In this document: one piece after another, positions 34,358 to 44,330 of the stretch
Layout of the letters: every line of letters begins with the position of its first letter
Numbering within the stretch: position 1 is the first letter of the stretch
Program-made: the position numbers and the translations under genes
The notes under the pieces: model-generated
Databases searched by the model: none
The model's input: only the letters and a program-made list of their open reading frames with translations
What the model was told of the DNA's origin: nothing
Origin: Arcobacter sp.
GTDB lineage: Bacteria; Campylobacterota; Campylobacteria; Campylobacterales; Arcobacteraceae
DNA: 64,000 bases
NCBI GenBank assembly: GCA_002869565.1
Contig: PKUJ01000004.1
Location: 1 to 64,000, forward strand
Reading direction: 5' to 3'

Positions 34358-35780
34358 TATATTTACACATATCATACTAATCATGGCACTTGGTTGGTAT
34401 TTAATCACAAATTTACAATGGTATAACTATAAGTTAGAAAGAGTTGTTTTAAAACATCACAAATGGCAATGGCATATTACGTATTTTGTCGCACCTATTG
34501 TTCTCTTTCATCTGTTGCCAGACTTGTATTTTGCAATTTATTTTTATCCTTTATATTTAACAAGTTTTATTTTATGGAATAAAAAACTAGATAGACCTTT
34601 GGTATTAACAGGTCGGGTAAAAAGATTTTTAGCAATTTTATTGTTCACAACATTTGCTATTACTTCTTTATGTTTAGCTAGTGAATCATGTCATGCAACA
34701 GCTATATTTATACCTCTATTTTTAGCTTTTGGAGTTTCACATATTTTAGAAAAAATATTTTTTATCTCTTTTAAGCATAAAGCAAAAGAGAGATTCTCTG
34801 CAATTAATAATTTAAAAACTGTAGCTATTACAGCTTCATATGGAAAAACTTCTATTAAAAATTATTTATATCAAGTTTTAAGAAGAAAATATAAAGTATA
34901 TAAAACACCAAGAAGTGTAAATACAATTGCAGGAATAGTTTTAGATGTAAACAGAGATTTACCTCTTGATACACAAATTTATATTGCAGAAGCAGGTGCT
35001 AGAGAAAAAGGTGATATAGAAGAAATCACTATGTTTTTAGAACCTGAATATTGTGTAATTGGTTCAGTTGGAGAACAACATATAGAGTACTTTAAAACTT
35101 TAGATAATATTATCCATACAAAGATGGAATTACTAAAATCTCCTAAAATGATTCATGGTTTTGTACATGAAAGTGTACCTATGAAAGAGTATGAAACTAT
35201 CACAAAATTTCCAGATAATTTAAATGTGACTATGTCAAATCTTGATGGTATTTGGTTTGATATTATTATTGATGGACAGCAACAACATTTTCATGCTCCA
35301 ATCTTAGGAAGTTTCAATGCAATAAATCTTACAGCTGTAATATTAGTAGCTTATAAACTTGGAATGAGTATCGATGAAATTAAACTTGCGATAAAAGATT
35401 TACCACAGGTAGAGCATAGATTGCAAAAGATTGAAGCCGGTGGTAAGATAATTATTGATGATAGTTTTAATGGAAATCTAGAAGGAATGTTAGAAGCTAT
35501 AAATATTTGTTCTTCATATGAAGGAAGAAAAGTAATTATAACTCCAGGACTTGTAGAATCAACTTCTGAGGCAAATATATTACTTGCAAATGAAATAAAT
35601 TAAAAGTTTGATTTGATAATTATTACAGGAAATTTAAATACACATCTTTTAAGTGCAAATATTGATGAAAATAAACTATTTGTTTTAAAAGAGAAAAAAG
35701 ATATGGAATCAACATTAGCTGAAAAAACAAAAGTAGGTGATTTGATATTATTTGCAAATGATGCACCAAACTTTATATAG
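34344..35780 (+). CDS. murF: MurF-type ligase with in-frame TAA
   Basis: UDP-MurNAc-tripeptide:D-Ala-D-Ala ligase. Unusually for the enzyme family, residues 1-140 form several membrane helices. The Mur ligase core follows: ITASYGKTSIKNYL (P-loop), EAGAREKGDIEEI, VGEQHIEYFKT and IDDSFNGNLEGML. The frame is interrupted by TAA at 35601-35603 after LLANEIN, but the same frame continues without gaps as KFDLIIITGNLN through DAPNFI and stops at 35778. The last 58 residues belong to the C-terminal ligase domain. Either a nonsense mutation, a sequence error or readthrough. Confidence 0.85.
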
Positions 35781-35788
35781 GAATTATT

Positions 35789-36280
35789 ATGGAAAGAATA
35801 TATGCACCTTGGCGATTTGAGTATGTAACAGAAGATAAGATTGAGGGGTGTGTATTTTGTCATATATATGACAATCCAAATGACGATGAAAAACTTGGAG
35901 TAGTTTTTAGAGATGAAAATTGTTATATAGTTATGAACAAATATCCATATAGCCCAGGTCATATGATGATTATTCCAAATATACATACTGATAAAATAGA
36001 AGAACTAGACGATAAAGTCTGGTTAGAAATGTCTCTACGAGTAAAACAAGCCACAAAAATGTTAAAAGAAGTATTAAAAGCAGAAGGTGTAAATATAGGT
36101 ATGAATCTAAGCAAAGCAGCCGGTGCAGGTATTGCTGAACATGTACACTATCATGTATTGCCAAGATGGCTAGGTGATACGAATTTTATAACAAGTATTG
36201 GGAATACAAGGATTTATCCAGTAGATTTCGACAAAATATATCAAACGTTCAAAGAGAATTCCTCCAAATACTTCATTTAA
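35789..36280 (+). CDS. HIT-family hydrolase
   Basis: 163 residues. Histidine triad EHVHYHVLPRW preceded by GMNLSKAAGAGIAEH, and a zinc-type CVFCHIYD near the start; NKYPYSPGHMMIIP is the family block. It likely hydrolyses or phosphorolyses dinucleoside polyphosphates or nucleotidyl adducts. The end of the gene runs into a long inverted repeat that covers the stop codon, so the last residues may have been changed by that insertion. Confidence 0.88.
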   Translation: MERIYAPWRFEYVTEDKIEGCVFCHIYDNPNDDEKLGVVFRDENCYIVMNKYPYSPGHMMIIPNIHTDKIEELDDKVWLEMSLRVKQATKMLKEVLKAEGVNIGMNLSKAAGAGIAEHVHYHVLPRWLGDTNFITSIGNTRIYPVDFDKIYQTFKENSSKYFI

Positions 36281-36400
36281 AAAGCCATCTTTTTCATGAT
36301 TTCTGCGTTGAAGGACTTTTTTTATTCGGTCACATACTTTAGTATGCTCCCTCACAAAAAAAATCCTTCGCCTTGAACTAATAAAAAATATGACTTTTTA
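36279..36400. repeat. Long imperfect inverted repeat
   Basis: The arms start AAAAAGCCAT and end ATGACTTTTT, contain TTGAAGGACTTTTTTT against AAAAAAATCCTTCGCC, and meet at a CATACTTTAGTATG palindrome. About 120 bp overall, able to fold on itself on either strand. Resembles a nonautonomous repeat. It overlaps the HIT stop codon and precedes the kinase gene. Confidence 0.7.
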
Positions 36401-36520
36401 ATATACTTTAATATTCTTAGAGAGATAAGTGAAATAATCTAATCTTTTATATTGCAAAATGTAATATTTTCAATTTAATTATTCTAAATCTAGTATAATA
36501 AATAAAAACAAGGTTTTATA

Positions 36521-37636
36521 TTGACAAAAAATAAGATTATTGAGTTTATAAGAAAAAAAGATTTTAAACTTATTGAAGAATTAAATAGTGGTTCTTTTGG
36601 AAAAACAGTTTTGCTTCAAGATGATAACATAAATCATAAATTTGTATGTAAAAAATATGAGCCTCAAACAGGTATTAATAAAAAAGAGTATTATAACAAT
36701 TTTATTAATGAAATAAAGTTACTACATTTATTATATAATGATAATATAGTAAGAATTTTCAATTACTATTTATATCCAGAAAAATATACTGGATATATAA
36801 TGATGGAGCATGTTAAAGGGCAAGATATATATTCTTACTTAAGAGAATACCCTGAAAATTTAAATAATATTTTTGAGCAAACAATAAAAGGCTTTGTCTA
36901 TCTTGAAAAAAATAAAATATTACATAGAGACATCCGTCCTGGGAATATAATGGTTAATGAAAATTCAATTGTTAAAATAATTGACTTTGGGTTTGGTAAA
37001 AAAATAAACTTTCAGAATGACAATCAAAAAAGTATTTCTATTAATTGGTGGGGGAATATACTTCCAAATGATTTTGATAAAAAAATATATGATAATAGAA
37101 CAGAAATATTTTTTGTTGGCATGTTATTTCAAGATATTATTCAAGAAATTGATAGTTCCTTTAAATATAAACATATATTAAAAAAAATGGTAAATAGTGA
37201 ATATGATAATCGTATCAATTCATTCAATGATATTTTAAAAAGTATTGTTGAGAATGATAATAATATTGCATTGTTTACAAGTGAAGAAAAGAAAATTTAC
37301 CAAGATTTCGCTAATATTATTACAGAATCAATATCTGAGAAAGAAAATTCTTCTAAAGTAATAATGGATATAGATGCTATATTAAAAGACTTAGAAGACT
37401 TAAAACAAAAAACAATGTTAGAAGATTACGTTAAGTCAAAAAGTATTTTAAAGATTTTAGTAATTGGTCAATTTAAATATTATGAACAAAATCATTCAAC
37501 AAAATTTATAAATGATTTTTTTCAATTTTTTAAAAGTATTTCAAAAGAAAAACAAAATATTGTTCTTTATAATTTAGAAACAAGATTAGATAATATTAGA
37601 ACATACTACAATGAAGATGATGAAATCCCATTTTAA
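36521..37636 (+). CDS. Eukaryote-like Ser/Thr protein kinase
   Basis: 371 residues, TTG start. The glycine loop LNSGSFGKTVLL (21-32), a lysine pair KK (44-45), the catalytic HRDIRPGNIMV (135-145) and DFGFGK (155-160) make a complete kinase core. The C-terminal 110 residues are helical and not recognised. No membrane segment or PASTA repeats. Such kinases are uncommon in Campylobacterota housekeeping regions. Its position between two long inverted repeats, away from any operon, suggests acquisition. Substrate unknown. Confidence 0.8.
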   Translation: MTKNKIIEFIRKKDFKLIEELNSGSFGKTVLLQDDNINHKFVCKKYEPQTGINKKEYYNNFINEIKLLHLLYNDNIVRIFNYYLYPEKYTGYIMMEHVKGQDIYSYLREYPENLNNIFEQTIKGFVYLEKNKILHRDIRPGNIMVNENSIVKIIDFGFGKKINFQNDNQKSISINWWGNILPNDFDKKIYDNRTEIFFVGMLFQDIIQEIDSSFKYKHILKKMVNSEYDNRINSFNDILKSIVENDNNIALFTSEEKKIYQDFANIITESISEKENSSKVIMDIDAILKDLEDLKQKTMLEDYVKSKSILKILVIGQFKYYEQNHSTKFINDFFQFFKSISKEKQNIVLYNLETRLDNIRTYYNEDDEIPF

Positions 37637-37683
37637 TATAAATATATATGACAGTTTTAAACTTTCTTTTTCCCCAGACTTTA

Positions 37684-37824
37684 TTGAAGCCGGAAGTTTT
37701 AGAATTATTTTCGGAAAAGACCGAGGACGTGTTTGACTGTATAAAAGGTACTAAACGTACCTTTTAGGAAGGAGTCCCGCAGGTCAGAAAATAATTCTAA
37801 AACTGTAGGGGACTTTAGCTTCAA
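37684..37824. repeat. Large cruciform-forming repeat with inner hairpin
   Basis: TTGAAGC ... GCTTCAA at the outside, then a perfect 18-bp pair starting AGTTTTAGAATTATTTTC (37695-37712 with 37787-37804), and inside it AAAAGGTAC/GTACCTTTT (37743-37751 with 37757-37765). More GC-rich than its surroundings. No coding frame. This is a repeat or structured RNA element after the kinase gene. Confidence 0.75.
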
Positions 37825-37988
37825 GAACTCGTCTGGTGGCTTTTGTTTTACTTTTGCCATCAAAAGTAAAGAAAGCGAAGAACTTCAGTTCTTCAAGAGC
37901 ATTTACAAAGTTAAAAAAAATAATAGAACATACAAATAATGATTTTCTCAATTAATTTAAATATAATAAAATAAAAAAAGAAATTCAC
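37825..37988 (+). other. Noncoding stretch with two more hairpins
   Basis: TTACTTTT-GCCATC-AAAAGTAA and GAAGAACT-TC-AGTTCTTC palindromes follow the cruciform repeat. No gene is seen. The final 60 bases should hold the promoter of the deformylase gene. Confidence 0.5.
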
Positions 37989-38513
37989 ATGTTAAATAAA
38001 AACTGTACAATTGCAAAACTCGGCGAACCCATATTAAGAGAAAAAGCAAAAAAAGTAAAAGAGATAAACTCTCCTGAGATTCAAGATATTATAACTAAGA
38101 TGCTTCATTGTGTAAAACAGAGCAAAGGAGTAGGTTTAGCTGCTCCACAAATCTTTGAATCATATCAAATCTTGATTATTTCATCTCATCCAAACGAACG
38201 TTATCCAAATGCTCCACTTTTGAAAGATGAGGTTTTGATAAATCCAAAAATCATAAATAAATCTAAAGAGAAAGAAAAAGGTTGGGAAGGTTGTTTGAGT
38301 ATTCCAGGTATTCGTGCCTTGGTTCCCCGACATATTAATATTGAAGTTGAATATACCTCTGTAGATGGAAATATAAAACAAGTTATATTTGAAGATTTTA
38401 TTGCTAGAATTTTTCAACATGAGTTTGACCATTTAGTAGGAAAAGTTTATATTGATAGAGTTGAGGATAATATAGATATTATCTCAGAAGAGCTATATTT
38501 TAAAATAATCTAA
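37989..38513 (+). CDS. def: Peptide deformylase
   Basis: Removes the formyl group from nascent proteins. GVGLAAPQ, EGCLSIPG and QHEFDHLVG give the metal site (Cys, His, His) and catalytic Glu. 174 residues. The third motif is H-E-F-D-H, as in true deformylases. A second deformylase elsewhere in the genome is possible because the gene stands outside the usual fmt context. Confidence 0.93.
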   Translation: MLNKNCTIAKLGEPILREKAKKVKEINSPEIQDIITKMLHCVKQSKGVGLAAPQIFESYQILIISSHPNERYPNAPLLKDEVLINPKIINKSKEKEKGWEGCLSIPGIRALVPRHINIEVEYTSVDGNIKQVIFEDFIARIFQHEFDHLVGKVYIDRVEDNIDIISEELYFKII

Positions 38514-38561
38514 CAGCTTAGAATGGTATACTTCGCTTCAAAAAATTTATTAGGATATAAA

Positions 38562-38912
38562 ATGATTATAAGAAAACAAGTAAATGAACGAATGAGTAGA
38601 ATAGTAGAACACAATGGAACTATTTATTTTGCAGGTATTGTATCAGACCAAAAAGATTTGGATATTAAAGGTCAAGCTAAAAGAGCATTAGAAATTGCAG
38701 AAGAGAGATTCAAAGAAGCTGAAACAGATAAAGATACATTATTAAGAGCTGAAATCTTTTTAAAAGATATATACAGTGATTTTGCAGATTTTAATGAAAT
38801 ATGGGATGAATGGGTATCAAAAGAAAATCCACCTGCAAGAGCTTGTGTTGAAGCAAATATGGCAAGTACTAATACTCTTGTTGAAATAATATTTACAGCA
38901 GCGAAAGTTTAA
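38562..38912 (+). CDS. RidA-family imine deaminase
   Basis: 116 residues from the ATG at 38562, chosen because TTAGGATATAAA precedes it; an earlier in-frame ATG at 38523 would add residues not seen in the family. GTIYFAGIVSD, LRAEIFLKDI and PPARACVEANM (the substrate-binding Arg) are Rid family blocks. It hydrolyses reactive enamines and imines. Next to a D-amino acid dehydrogenase whose imino acid product would be its substrate. Confidence 0.85.
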   Translation: MIIRKQVNERMSRIVEHNGTIYFAGIVSDQKDLDIKGQAKRALEIAEERFKEAETDKDTLLRAEIFLKDIYSDFADFNEIWDEWVSKENPPARACVEANMASTNTLVEIIFTAAKV

Positions 38913-38961
38913 TAAAAAACTCTATTAAATATAATAGTACAAAGTTTCAAAGGAGACTTGA

Positions 38962-40203
38962 ATGAAAAAAGAAGTAATTGTTATTGGTGGTGGTATTGTT
39001 GGGCTTATGTGTGCTTATAATTTACACAAGGCTGGGCAAAAAGTAACTGTCATCGATGAAGGTGATATTACTAATTGTACCTCATTTGGAAATGCAGGAT
39101 TATTATCTGCTTTTGATAAAGGATGCTTAGCTTATCCTGGTGTTATATCAAATACAATGAAACAGATGATTAAAGGTGAATCTCCTGTAAAAATTCATCC
39201 AAAACTGGACCCAAAACTTTTTACTTGGCTTTTCAAATTTGCTGCAAGTGCAAATGAAAAGAGATTTAAAAAAACAGTTATGCTTTTTGAAAAGTATGGA
39301 GAAGATACTTTAAAATTATATGAAAAGATGCAAAAAAATGATAAGTTGGATTTTGATTATCACAGAAAAGGTATGCTTTCTGTATTTACAGAAGAGAGTA
39401 CTTATGAGAAAAAGTTAAAAGAGTGTGAAACAAAAGATAAAAGTACTTATAAAATATTATCAAAAGAAGAGACAAAAGAGTATTTACCTTGCGGAAATGA
39501 GAAAATAAAAGGTTCTATTCTTTTTACTAGAAATGCACATCTTGACCCTAAAAGAGTTATGTTAGAGACAAAAGAATTTTTAGAAAAAGAGGGCGTAGAG
39601 TTCATATTAAATGAAAAAATTATAGACATAAAATTTGAAAATAAAAAAGTAAAATCGGTAAGTTCAGCTACAAATACATATGAAGCAGAAAACTTTGTAC
39701 TTTCAACTGGCTACCAAACTCTTCTAGCAGATATTAGAAAGAAAAGTTTGATGATGACACCTGCAAAGGGTTATAGTATCACTTTTTCTATGCCAGAAGA
39801 ACTTAAACCAAAAACATCAACACTCTTTAGTGATTTGTTTATAGTAATGACTCCAAGACGAGATAGTGTAAGACTTACATCAAAATTAGAATTAGGTTCT
39901 ACTAATACAAAAGTAGTAAAAGAGCAAATAGATAGTATAAAATCAAACTTTGAAAAATATACTCTACCCTTTGAAATGAAAGATGTAAAAGAATGGTCAG
40001 GATTTAGACCTCTTACTCCAAATGATATACCCCTATTTGGAAGAGATGAAGAGTATAAAAACTTAGTATATGCTATGGGAATGGGATGGCTAGGTATGAC
40101 TTTTGCTCCAAGTATTGGAAAAATAGTTAGAAAAATTATTACGAAAGATTTAGATAATAAAAACAGCGATGATGTTTTACTTTTTTCAGGTTTTTATCAA
40201 TAA
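38962..40203 (+). CDS. dadA: D-amino acid dehydrogenase (DadA-like)
   Basis: FAD-dependent oxidative deamination of D-amino acids, passing electrons to the respiratory chain. 413 residues: VIGGGIVGLMCAYNL dinucleotide fold, FGNAGLLSAFDKG, ILFTRNAHLDPKR, TPAKGYSI, and GFRPLTPNDIPLFGR with GWLGMTFAPSIGK at the end. Adjacent RidA fits removal of the iminoacid intermediate. Confidence 0.88.
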   Translation: MKKEVIVIGGGIVGLMCAYNLHKAGQKVTVIDEGDITNCTSFGNAGLLSAFDKGCLAYPGVISNTMKQMIKGESPVKIHPKLDPKLFTWLFKFAASANEKRFKKTVMLFEKYGEDTLKLYEKMQKNDKLDFDYHRKGMLSVFTEESTYEKKLKECETKDKSTYKILSKEETKEYLPCGNEKIKGSILFTRNAHLDPKRVMLETKEFLEKEGVEFILNEKIIDIKFENKKVKSVSSATNTYEAENFVLSTGYQTLLADIRKKSLMMTPAKGYSITFSMPEELKPKTSTLFSDLFIVMTPRRDSVRLTSKLELGSTNTKVVKEQIDSIKSNFEKYTLPFEMKDVKEWSGFRPLTPNDIPLFGRDEEYKNLVYAMGMGWLGMTFAPSIGKIVRKIITKDLDNKNSDDVLLFSGFYQ

Positions 40204-40244
40204 AAATTAATCTTATCTTATAGTTTATTTGTTATTATTAAAAG

Positions 40245-40772
40245 ATGAATAATAAAATAGAAAATATATTAATAAAAGACAAAAAAGTATTTGAAGAAAT
40301 ATGTTTAAAACTTGATGAAGTAGGTTACGTAAAACTTGCTTCAAATACTTCTCTTACTGAAGAGATGATAAATATAATTTTTGAAAAAAATATTCCCAAT
40401 GCAAATATAAACTTACTTAGAAATTCCAAATGTCCAAAAATAAAACTAGATTTTTACATAAAAGAAGATGACAAGGTTTATAATATTGCTATGGCACATA
40501 ATGAAAATTTAGATGAGCACCAATTTAATAAACTGTATCACCATAGAGATTTTGATGTTAATATCTCTTTAGCTCAAAATATTAATACACCAATAAAAAT
40601 ATTGAAACAATTAGTGATCTTAAACAATAAGTATATAAATGAAGCTCTATGCACAAATGTTAACATTCCAATTAATACTTTAAGGCAGTTTCAATATGAT
40701 GAACAGTTAAAACCAATATTATTAAAGCATAAAACCTTTAAAGAGTTCATAGATAATGAGTATAAAATTTAA
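40245..40772 (+). CDS. Hypothetical protein with short helical repeats
   Basis: 175 residues with at least two copies of a motif like NISLAQNINTPIKILKQL and NEALCTNVNIPINTLRQF, which resembles variant leucine-rich repeats. No signal peptide. Convergent with the next gene. Function unknown. Confidence 0.6.
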   Translation: MNNKIENILIKDKKVFEEICLKLDEVGYVKLASNTSLTEEMINIIFEKNIPNANINLLRNSKCPKIKLDFYIKEDDKVYNIAMAHNENLDEHQFNKLYHHRDFDVNISLAQNINTPIKILKQLVILNNKYINEALCTNVNIPINTLRQFQYDEQLKPILLKHKTFKEFIDNEYKI

Positions 40773-40775
40773 CCT

Positions 40776-42056
40776 TTATTTTGACAAGATCCCATTTACT
40801 GCTCTAATCCCTGATGCCCATGCCGCAGTAATACCTCTTGAAGTTCCTGCTCCATCACCAATAATATAATAACCGTCTTTTACCATAAAATTATCATTTA
40901 CAAATTGTGGTTTATTTGAGTATGTTTTTATCTCTGGATAATAAAGAATAGTAGAAGGATGTAAAACACCAGGAACTATAGAGTCTAGTTTTTTTAGTGC
41001 ACTCCAAATATCTCTTAATATTTTTGCAGGCATACTTAGACTTAAATCAGCAGCAACTGCATTTGAAAGTGTTGGTTTAAAATCATATAGATCATTATTA
41101 AAAGTCTCTTTTTTACTTCTTTGTCCAAGTCTAAAATCTCCAACTCTTTGCATAATAACAGAACCACCACTAAGCTGCATTACCATTTCTCCAAGGATTT
41201 TACCAAACTGTTGACCACTCACAACAGGTTCAGTCAAACGTATAGTTTTTAGCATAGCAAAGTTTACAAGATTATTTGCTTTTTTTTCTTTTGAAAGTGA
41301 GTGACCATTTACAGAATAGTAACCTTTATATTTTTCTCTTACAATATTTGCACATCCTGAATTTGTACAAAAAGTTCTAACTTTATTTGGAAAAAGTATT
41401 TTAGGGTCATAATAATCTTTTACAATAGAATAATTTTCTTCTTTCATCTCAACTCTAATTCCAATATCAACTATATTATAACTATATTCAACACCTAATT
41501 TATTCATCTGCTCTTGCATCCAATCATAATCAGCTCGACCAGGTCCAAGTATAATATTGTCAAAAGCTATTATCTCTCCACTTTCTAATATCATTTCTTT
41601 TTTGTCAGATACTAATTCTTTAACTTCAGTTTCAAGGGCAACGTCTACACCTAAAGTTTTTAATTGTTTAATTAGTCCGTTAATTAGTTTTGATGATTTA
41701 TCAGTCCCCACATGAGCTTGATCAATAGCAAGTATATCAACACCAAGTTTTTCAGCTCTTTTTATATACTTATCAATATTTAATCGTGTTTCCATTTTTG
41801 GTTTTAAGTGGGTGGCTACTTCTTCAAGCAAAACATCAGCATTTTCTTTTTTCCAATGTTCTAAGGGAAATCCTACTGGGTAAGTATAGTTTTGTTTACA
41901 GTCATTTCTAAGACCACCTGAGCTAATCTTTTTTTTCTCAATTAATAAAATAGAAGAATCAGAATTCTCAGCCATTTTAAAAGCAGCTCCAAGACCAGCT
42001 GGTCCTGAACCTACAATTATCAAATCATAATAGTTTTTTAATTTTAAATTTTCCAT
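40776..42056 (-). CDS. FAD-dependent dehydrogenase (COG2509 type)
   Basis: 426 residues. GSGPAGLGAAFKMAE binds FAD; GGLRNDCKQNYTYPVGFP, the ARADYDWM-like GPGRADYDWMQ block and GDGAGTSRGITAAWASGI at the C-terminus match the uncharacterised dehydrogenase family COG2509. Substrate unknown. Confidence 0.85.
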   Translation of the reverse strand: MENLKLKNYYDLIIVGSGPAGLGAAFKMAENSDSSILLIEKKKISSGGLRNDCKQNYTYPVGFPLEHWKKENADVLLEEVATHLKPKMETRLNIDKYIKRAEKLGVDILAIDQAHVGTDKSSKLINGLIKQLKTLGVDVALETEVKELVSDKKEMILESGEIIAFDNIILGPGRADYDWMQEQMNKLGVEYSYNIVDIGIRVEMKEENYSIVKDYYDPKILFPNKVRTFCTNSGCANIVREKYKGYYSVNGHSLSKEKKANNLVNFAMLKTIRLTEPVVSGQQFGKILGEMVMQLSGGSVIMQRVGDFRLGQRSKKETFNNDLYDFKPTLSNAVAADLSLSMPAKILRDIWSALKKLDSIVPGVLHPSTILYYPEIKTYSNKPQFVNDNFMVKDGYYIIGDGAGTSRGITAAWASGIRAVNGILSK

Positions 42057-42116
42057 AATTAAAATTATATCTTAATTTTAAAGTAAGATATAAATAAAAT
42101 GTATACTAATTAGAAC

Positions 42117-42383
42117 CTAATGTTCTTTACTCTCTTCAATCATATTTAAAATATTTTGATAGACATCACTATCTTGTTCATCATCTAATTTGTCTTCTTC
42201 AATAACCAAAATAATATTTTGTAATTCTACTAAAAATGATTCCATTTCTCTAATGGCATCCATATCATCATCTGTAGCTTTATTCTCTTCTAATAATGTA
42301 TGTAAATCATTTAAATAATCTTCCACTTCAGGAATCATCGTAACTTCTATAACATCTTTTAAGTTTTGTTTTACTTCTGACAT
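42117..42383 (-). CDS. Small acidic hypothetical protein
   Basis: 88 residues, strongly acidic and helical (VIEEDKLDDEQDSDVYQ near the end). No recognised family, no membrane segment. Single gene with a plausible ribosome site. Confidence 0.6.
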   Translation of the reverse strand: MSEVKQNLKDVIEVTMIPEVEDYLNDLHTLLEENKATDDDMDAIREMESFLVELQNIILVIEEDKLDDEQDSDVYQNILNMIEESKEH

Positions 42384-42427
42384 TTCTTACCTTTTTATAT
42401 TTTGATTATTATATCTTGTTTAGTATT

Positions 42428-43282
42428 TTAGTTATGTAAAGGAGAACTCTTTAAATATAAGGATTTTTTAATCCAATTTTTAGAGTGATAATTTGTAGTA
42501 TTTTTATTTCCAATATTATACCAATAGTGTTTTTGATTAAACATGGCAATAGGCTTATACTTTAGTGCCATAGTAGTAGGTATAAATGCTTTTAAAATAT
42601 TGGTTTTTTGAGTTGCTTCAATAATATATTCATTGTTATCTTTAAATAATACAACCCATGCATGACCATTATTTTTAAATTCACCTAATACAACTCTTGC
42701 ATCTTCACCATTTTCAATTAGCCAATCTGCTATAATTATTGCATGGTCCTCACAATCACCTCTTGGTAGGGAAAAAGCTTCACTACTTTTTTGCCAAACC
42801 TCTTTTTTATGTAATGAACCTAATTGATCATACTGATAAGTTTTCTTACTTGCAATTACAGAAAGAGGTGTCCATATTTCTGATGTTTTATATGGTGCAA
42901 AACCTTCAAGAAAATAGTTTGAAATATGAAAACTATTATCTGTTCCTAGTGCAATTACATTTATATTCTTAAATTTACTAAAATTTAAAAAATGTATATA
43001 ATCATCATACATAGAGTTAAATTTTTTGCTAATAGATTTTTCTTTAAAGTACATATTTGCTTCAACTATATATAAATAATTTTCTTTATTTGTAATAGTT
43101 TTTTGATAGCTATCAATAACTTTTGTATAAATATCATCTATATCTTTTTTTTGGTACTCTAATTTTTTATTAGCATAATTTTCCTTTGAGTTTGAATCTA
43201 AATATATAATTAAATAACCAATAGAAAATGGAATAATAACAAGTATAAAGTATATAAAAAAATTAAATACTTTTTTTATCAT
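42428..43282 (-). CDS. Membrane-anchored transglutaminase-like cysteine protein
   Basis: 284 residues. One N-terminal membrane helix (FFIYFILVIIPFSIGYLIIYL), then a periplasmic domain. LPRGDCEDHAIIIADWL contains the catalytic Cys, GHAWVVLF the His and IIEATQK the Asp/Glu region, the core of bacterial transglutaminase-like cysteine proteinases (LapG-like superfamily). A periplasmic protease or amidase role is likely. Same direction as the DUF350 gene, 9 bases apart. Confidence 0.75.
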   Translation of the reverse strand: MIKKVFNFFIYFILVIIPFSIGYLIIYLDSNSKENYANKKLEYQKKDIDDIYTKVIDSYQKTITNKENYLYIVEANMYFKEKSISKKFNSMYDDYIHFLNFSKFKNINVIALGTDNSFHISNYFLEGFAPYKTSEIWTPLSVIASKKTYQYDQLGSLHKKEVWQKSSEAFSLPRGDCEDHAIIIADWLIENGEDARVVLGEFKNNGHAWVVLFKDNNEYIIEATQKTNILKAFIPTTMALKYKPIAMFNQKHYWYNIGNKNTTNYHSKNWIKKSLYLKSSPLHN

Positions 43283-43291
43283 TTTTAATCA

Positions 43292-43522
43292 TTAGGCTTT
43301 AAACCCAAATATAACAATAAGTGCAACAAATACAAGAATAGATGATGCAAAAAGAGAAACTGCAATATTTCCATTTTTTATCTCTTCTTGAATGTTTATC
43401 CCTTTAAGTAATCTTTCATCAACTACGATAAGTGCCTTAATCCCAACGAATAAAGCAACAATTGTGTAAACAAGATTAATTGTCAAATTTATAAGTGAAG
43501 CTCCTAAAAACTCAAATTCCAT
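43292..43522 (-). CDS. DUF350-family membrane protein
   Basis: 76 residues with two transmembrane helices (LTINLVYTIVALFVGIKAL and IAVSLFASSILVFVALIVI) separated by a polar loop with GINIQEEIKNGNIAV, the DUF350 pattern. Unknown function. Heads a two-gene unit with the transglutaminase-like protein. Confidence 0.75.
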   Translation of the reverse strand: MEFEFLGASLINLTINLVYTIVALFVGIKALIVVDERLLKGINIQEEIKNGNIAVSLFASSILVFVALIVIFGFKA

Positions 43523-43612
43523 AATAGACCTTTAAAATAATATTTAGCAGTATATTTAAAAATCACTTATAAGTTTAATAATATTTATCTGATTGTTAAC
43601 ATATTGAAGATT

Positions 43613-44029
43613 TTAAAAGACAAAAGATATATCTAATATACTAATAAAATAAATTTGTACTTTTACTCCATCTGAATCTAAAATAGAATATTTTATTGTT
43701 AAATTATTTGCATTTGTTATTTCAGGATTGTTTAAAACAAATTGTGAATATTTTTCATAATCTATAATCGAATAAACAAATTGTGCCTTCTCTTTAAATT
43801 TATCATTATCTATATATTGATTAAAAATTTCTTTTTCAGTTTCTCTATTATATTTGTTTTCAAAGTTTATTTTATATAAATCATTAACTAAATCTTGTTT
43901 ATTAAATTCAATTGTATTATATAAAAAATAGTCATTTGCTAACAAATTTTCTAATTCATCACTTATTTCAAAATGGTTAAATCTTTTATATCCATTCTCA
44001 TCAGATAATAGATGTGTTTGTTCAATCAT
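43613..44029 (-). CDS. Hypothetical protein
   Basis: 138 residues, soluble, AT-rich codons, not recognised. It is the last gene before the presumed prophage boundary. It starts just after a plausible ribosome site on the minus strand. Confidence 0.5.
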   Translation of the reverse strand: MIEQTHLLSDENGYKRFNHFEISDELENLLANDYFLYNTIEFNKQDLVNDLYKINFENKYNRETEKEIFNQYIDNDKFKEKAQFVYSIIDYEKYSQFVLNNPEITNANNLTIKYSILDSDGVKVQIYFISILDISFVF

Positions 44030-44145
44030 GTAGTAATTCCTTTTTATTTTTAAAACTGTAAGGGAGTAAAAGAAATGTTAGCACTATTTCAAAAGGCGAT
44101 TTTATAGTTTAGAGCCTATTTTATCGATTGTTTGAGCTTTTTTAC

Positions 44146-44330
44146 TGACTGGTTGTAAAAAAGTTAGTGACACTCTTTTTTCCCTAGTTCCCTTTATTTT
44201 CATTTTCCTGGTAAAAATCATAGAAATTTACTCTTTTCATTTGGCGAGATAATAGCGATATACACGTTAATATGCAATAAAAAAAAGTTGAGAAATAAAA
44301 AGGAAAGAATTTATCTTATTTAAAATCTAA
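44146..44330. other. Candidate left end of the Mu-like prophage
   Basis: TGACTGGTTGTAAAAAAG at 44146 begins with TG and contains TGGTTGTAAA, shared with the three downstream array units. Mu-type elements end in TG/CA with transposase sites just inside. No gene is seen here. The boundary cannot be proven without the right end, which is outside the window. Confidence 0.35.
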
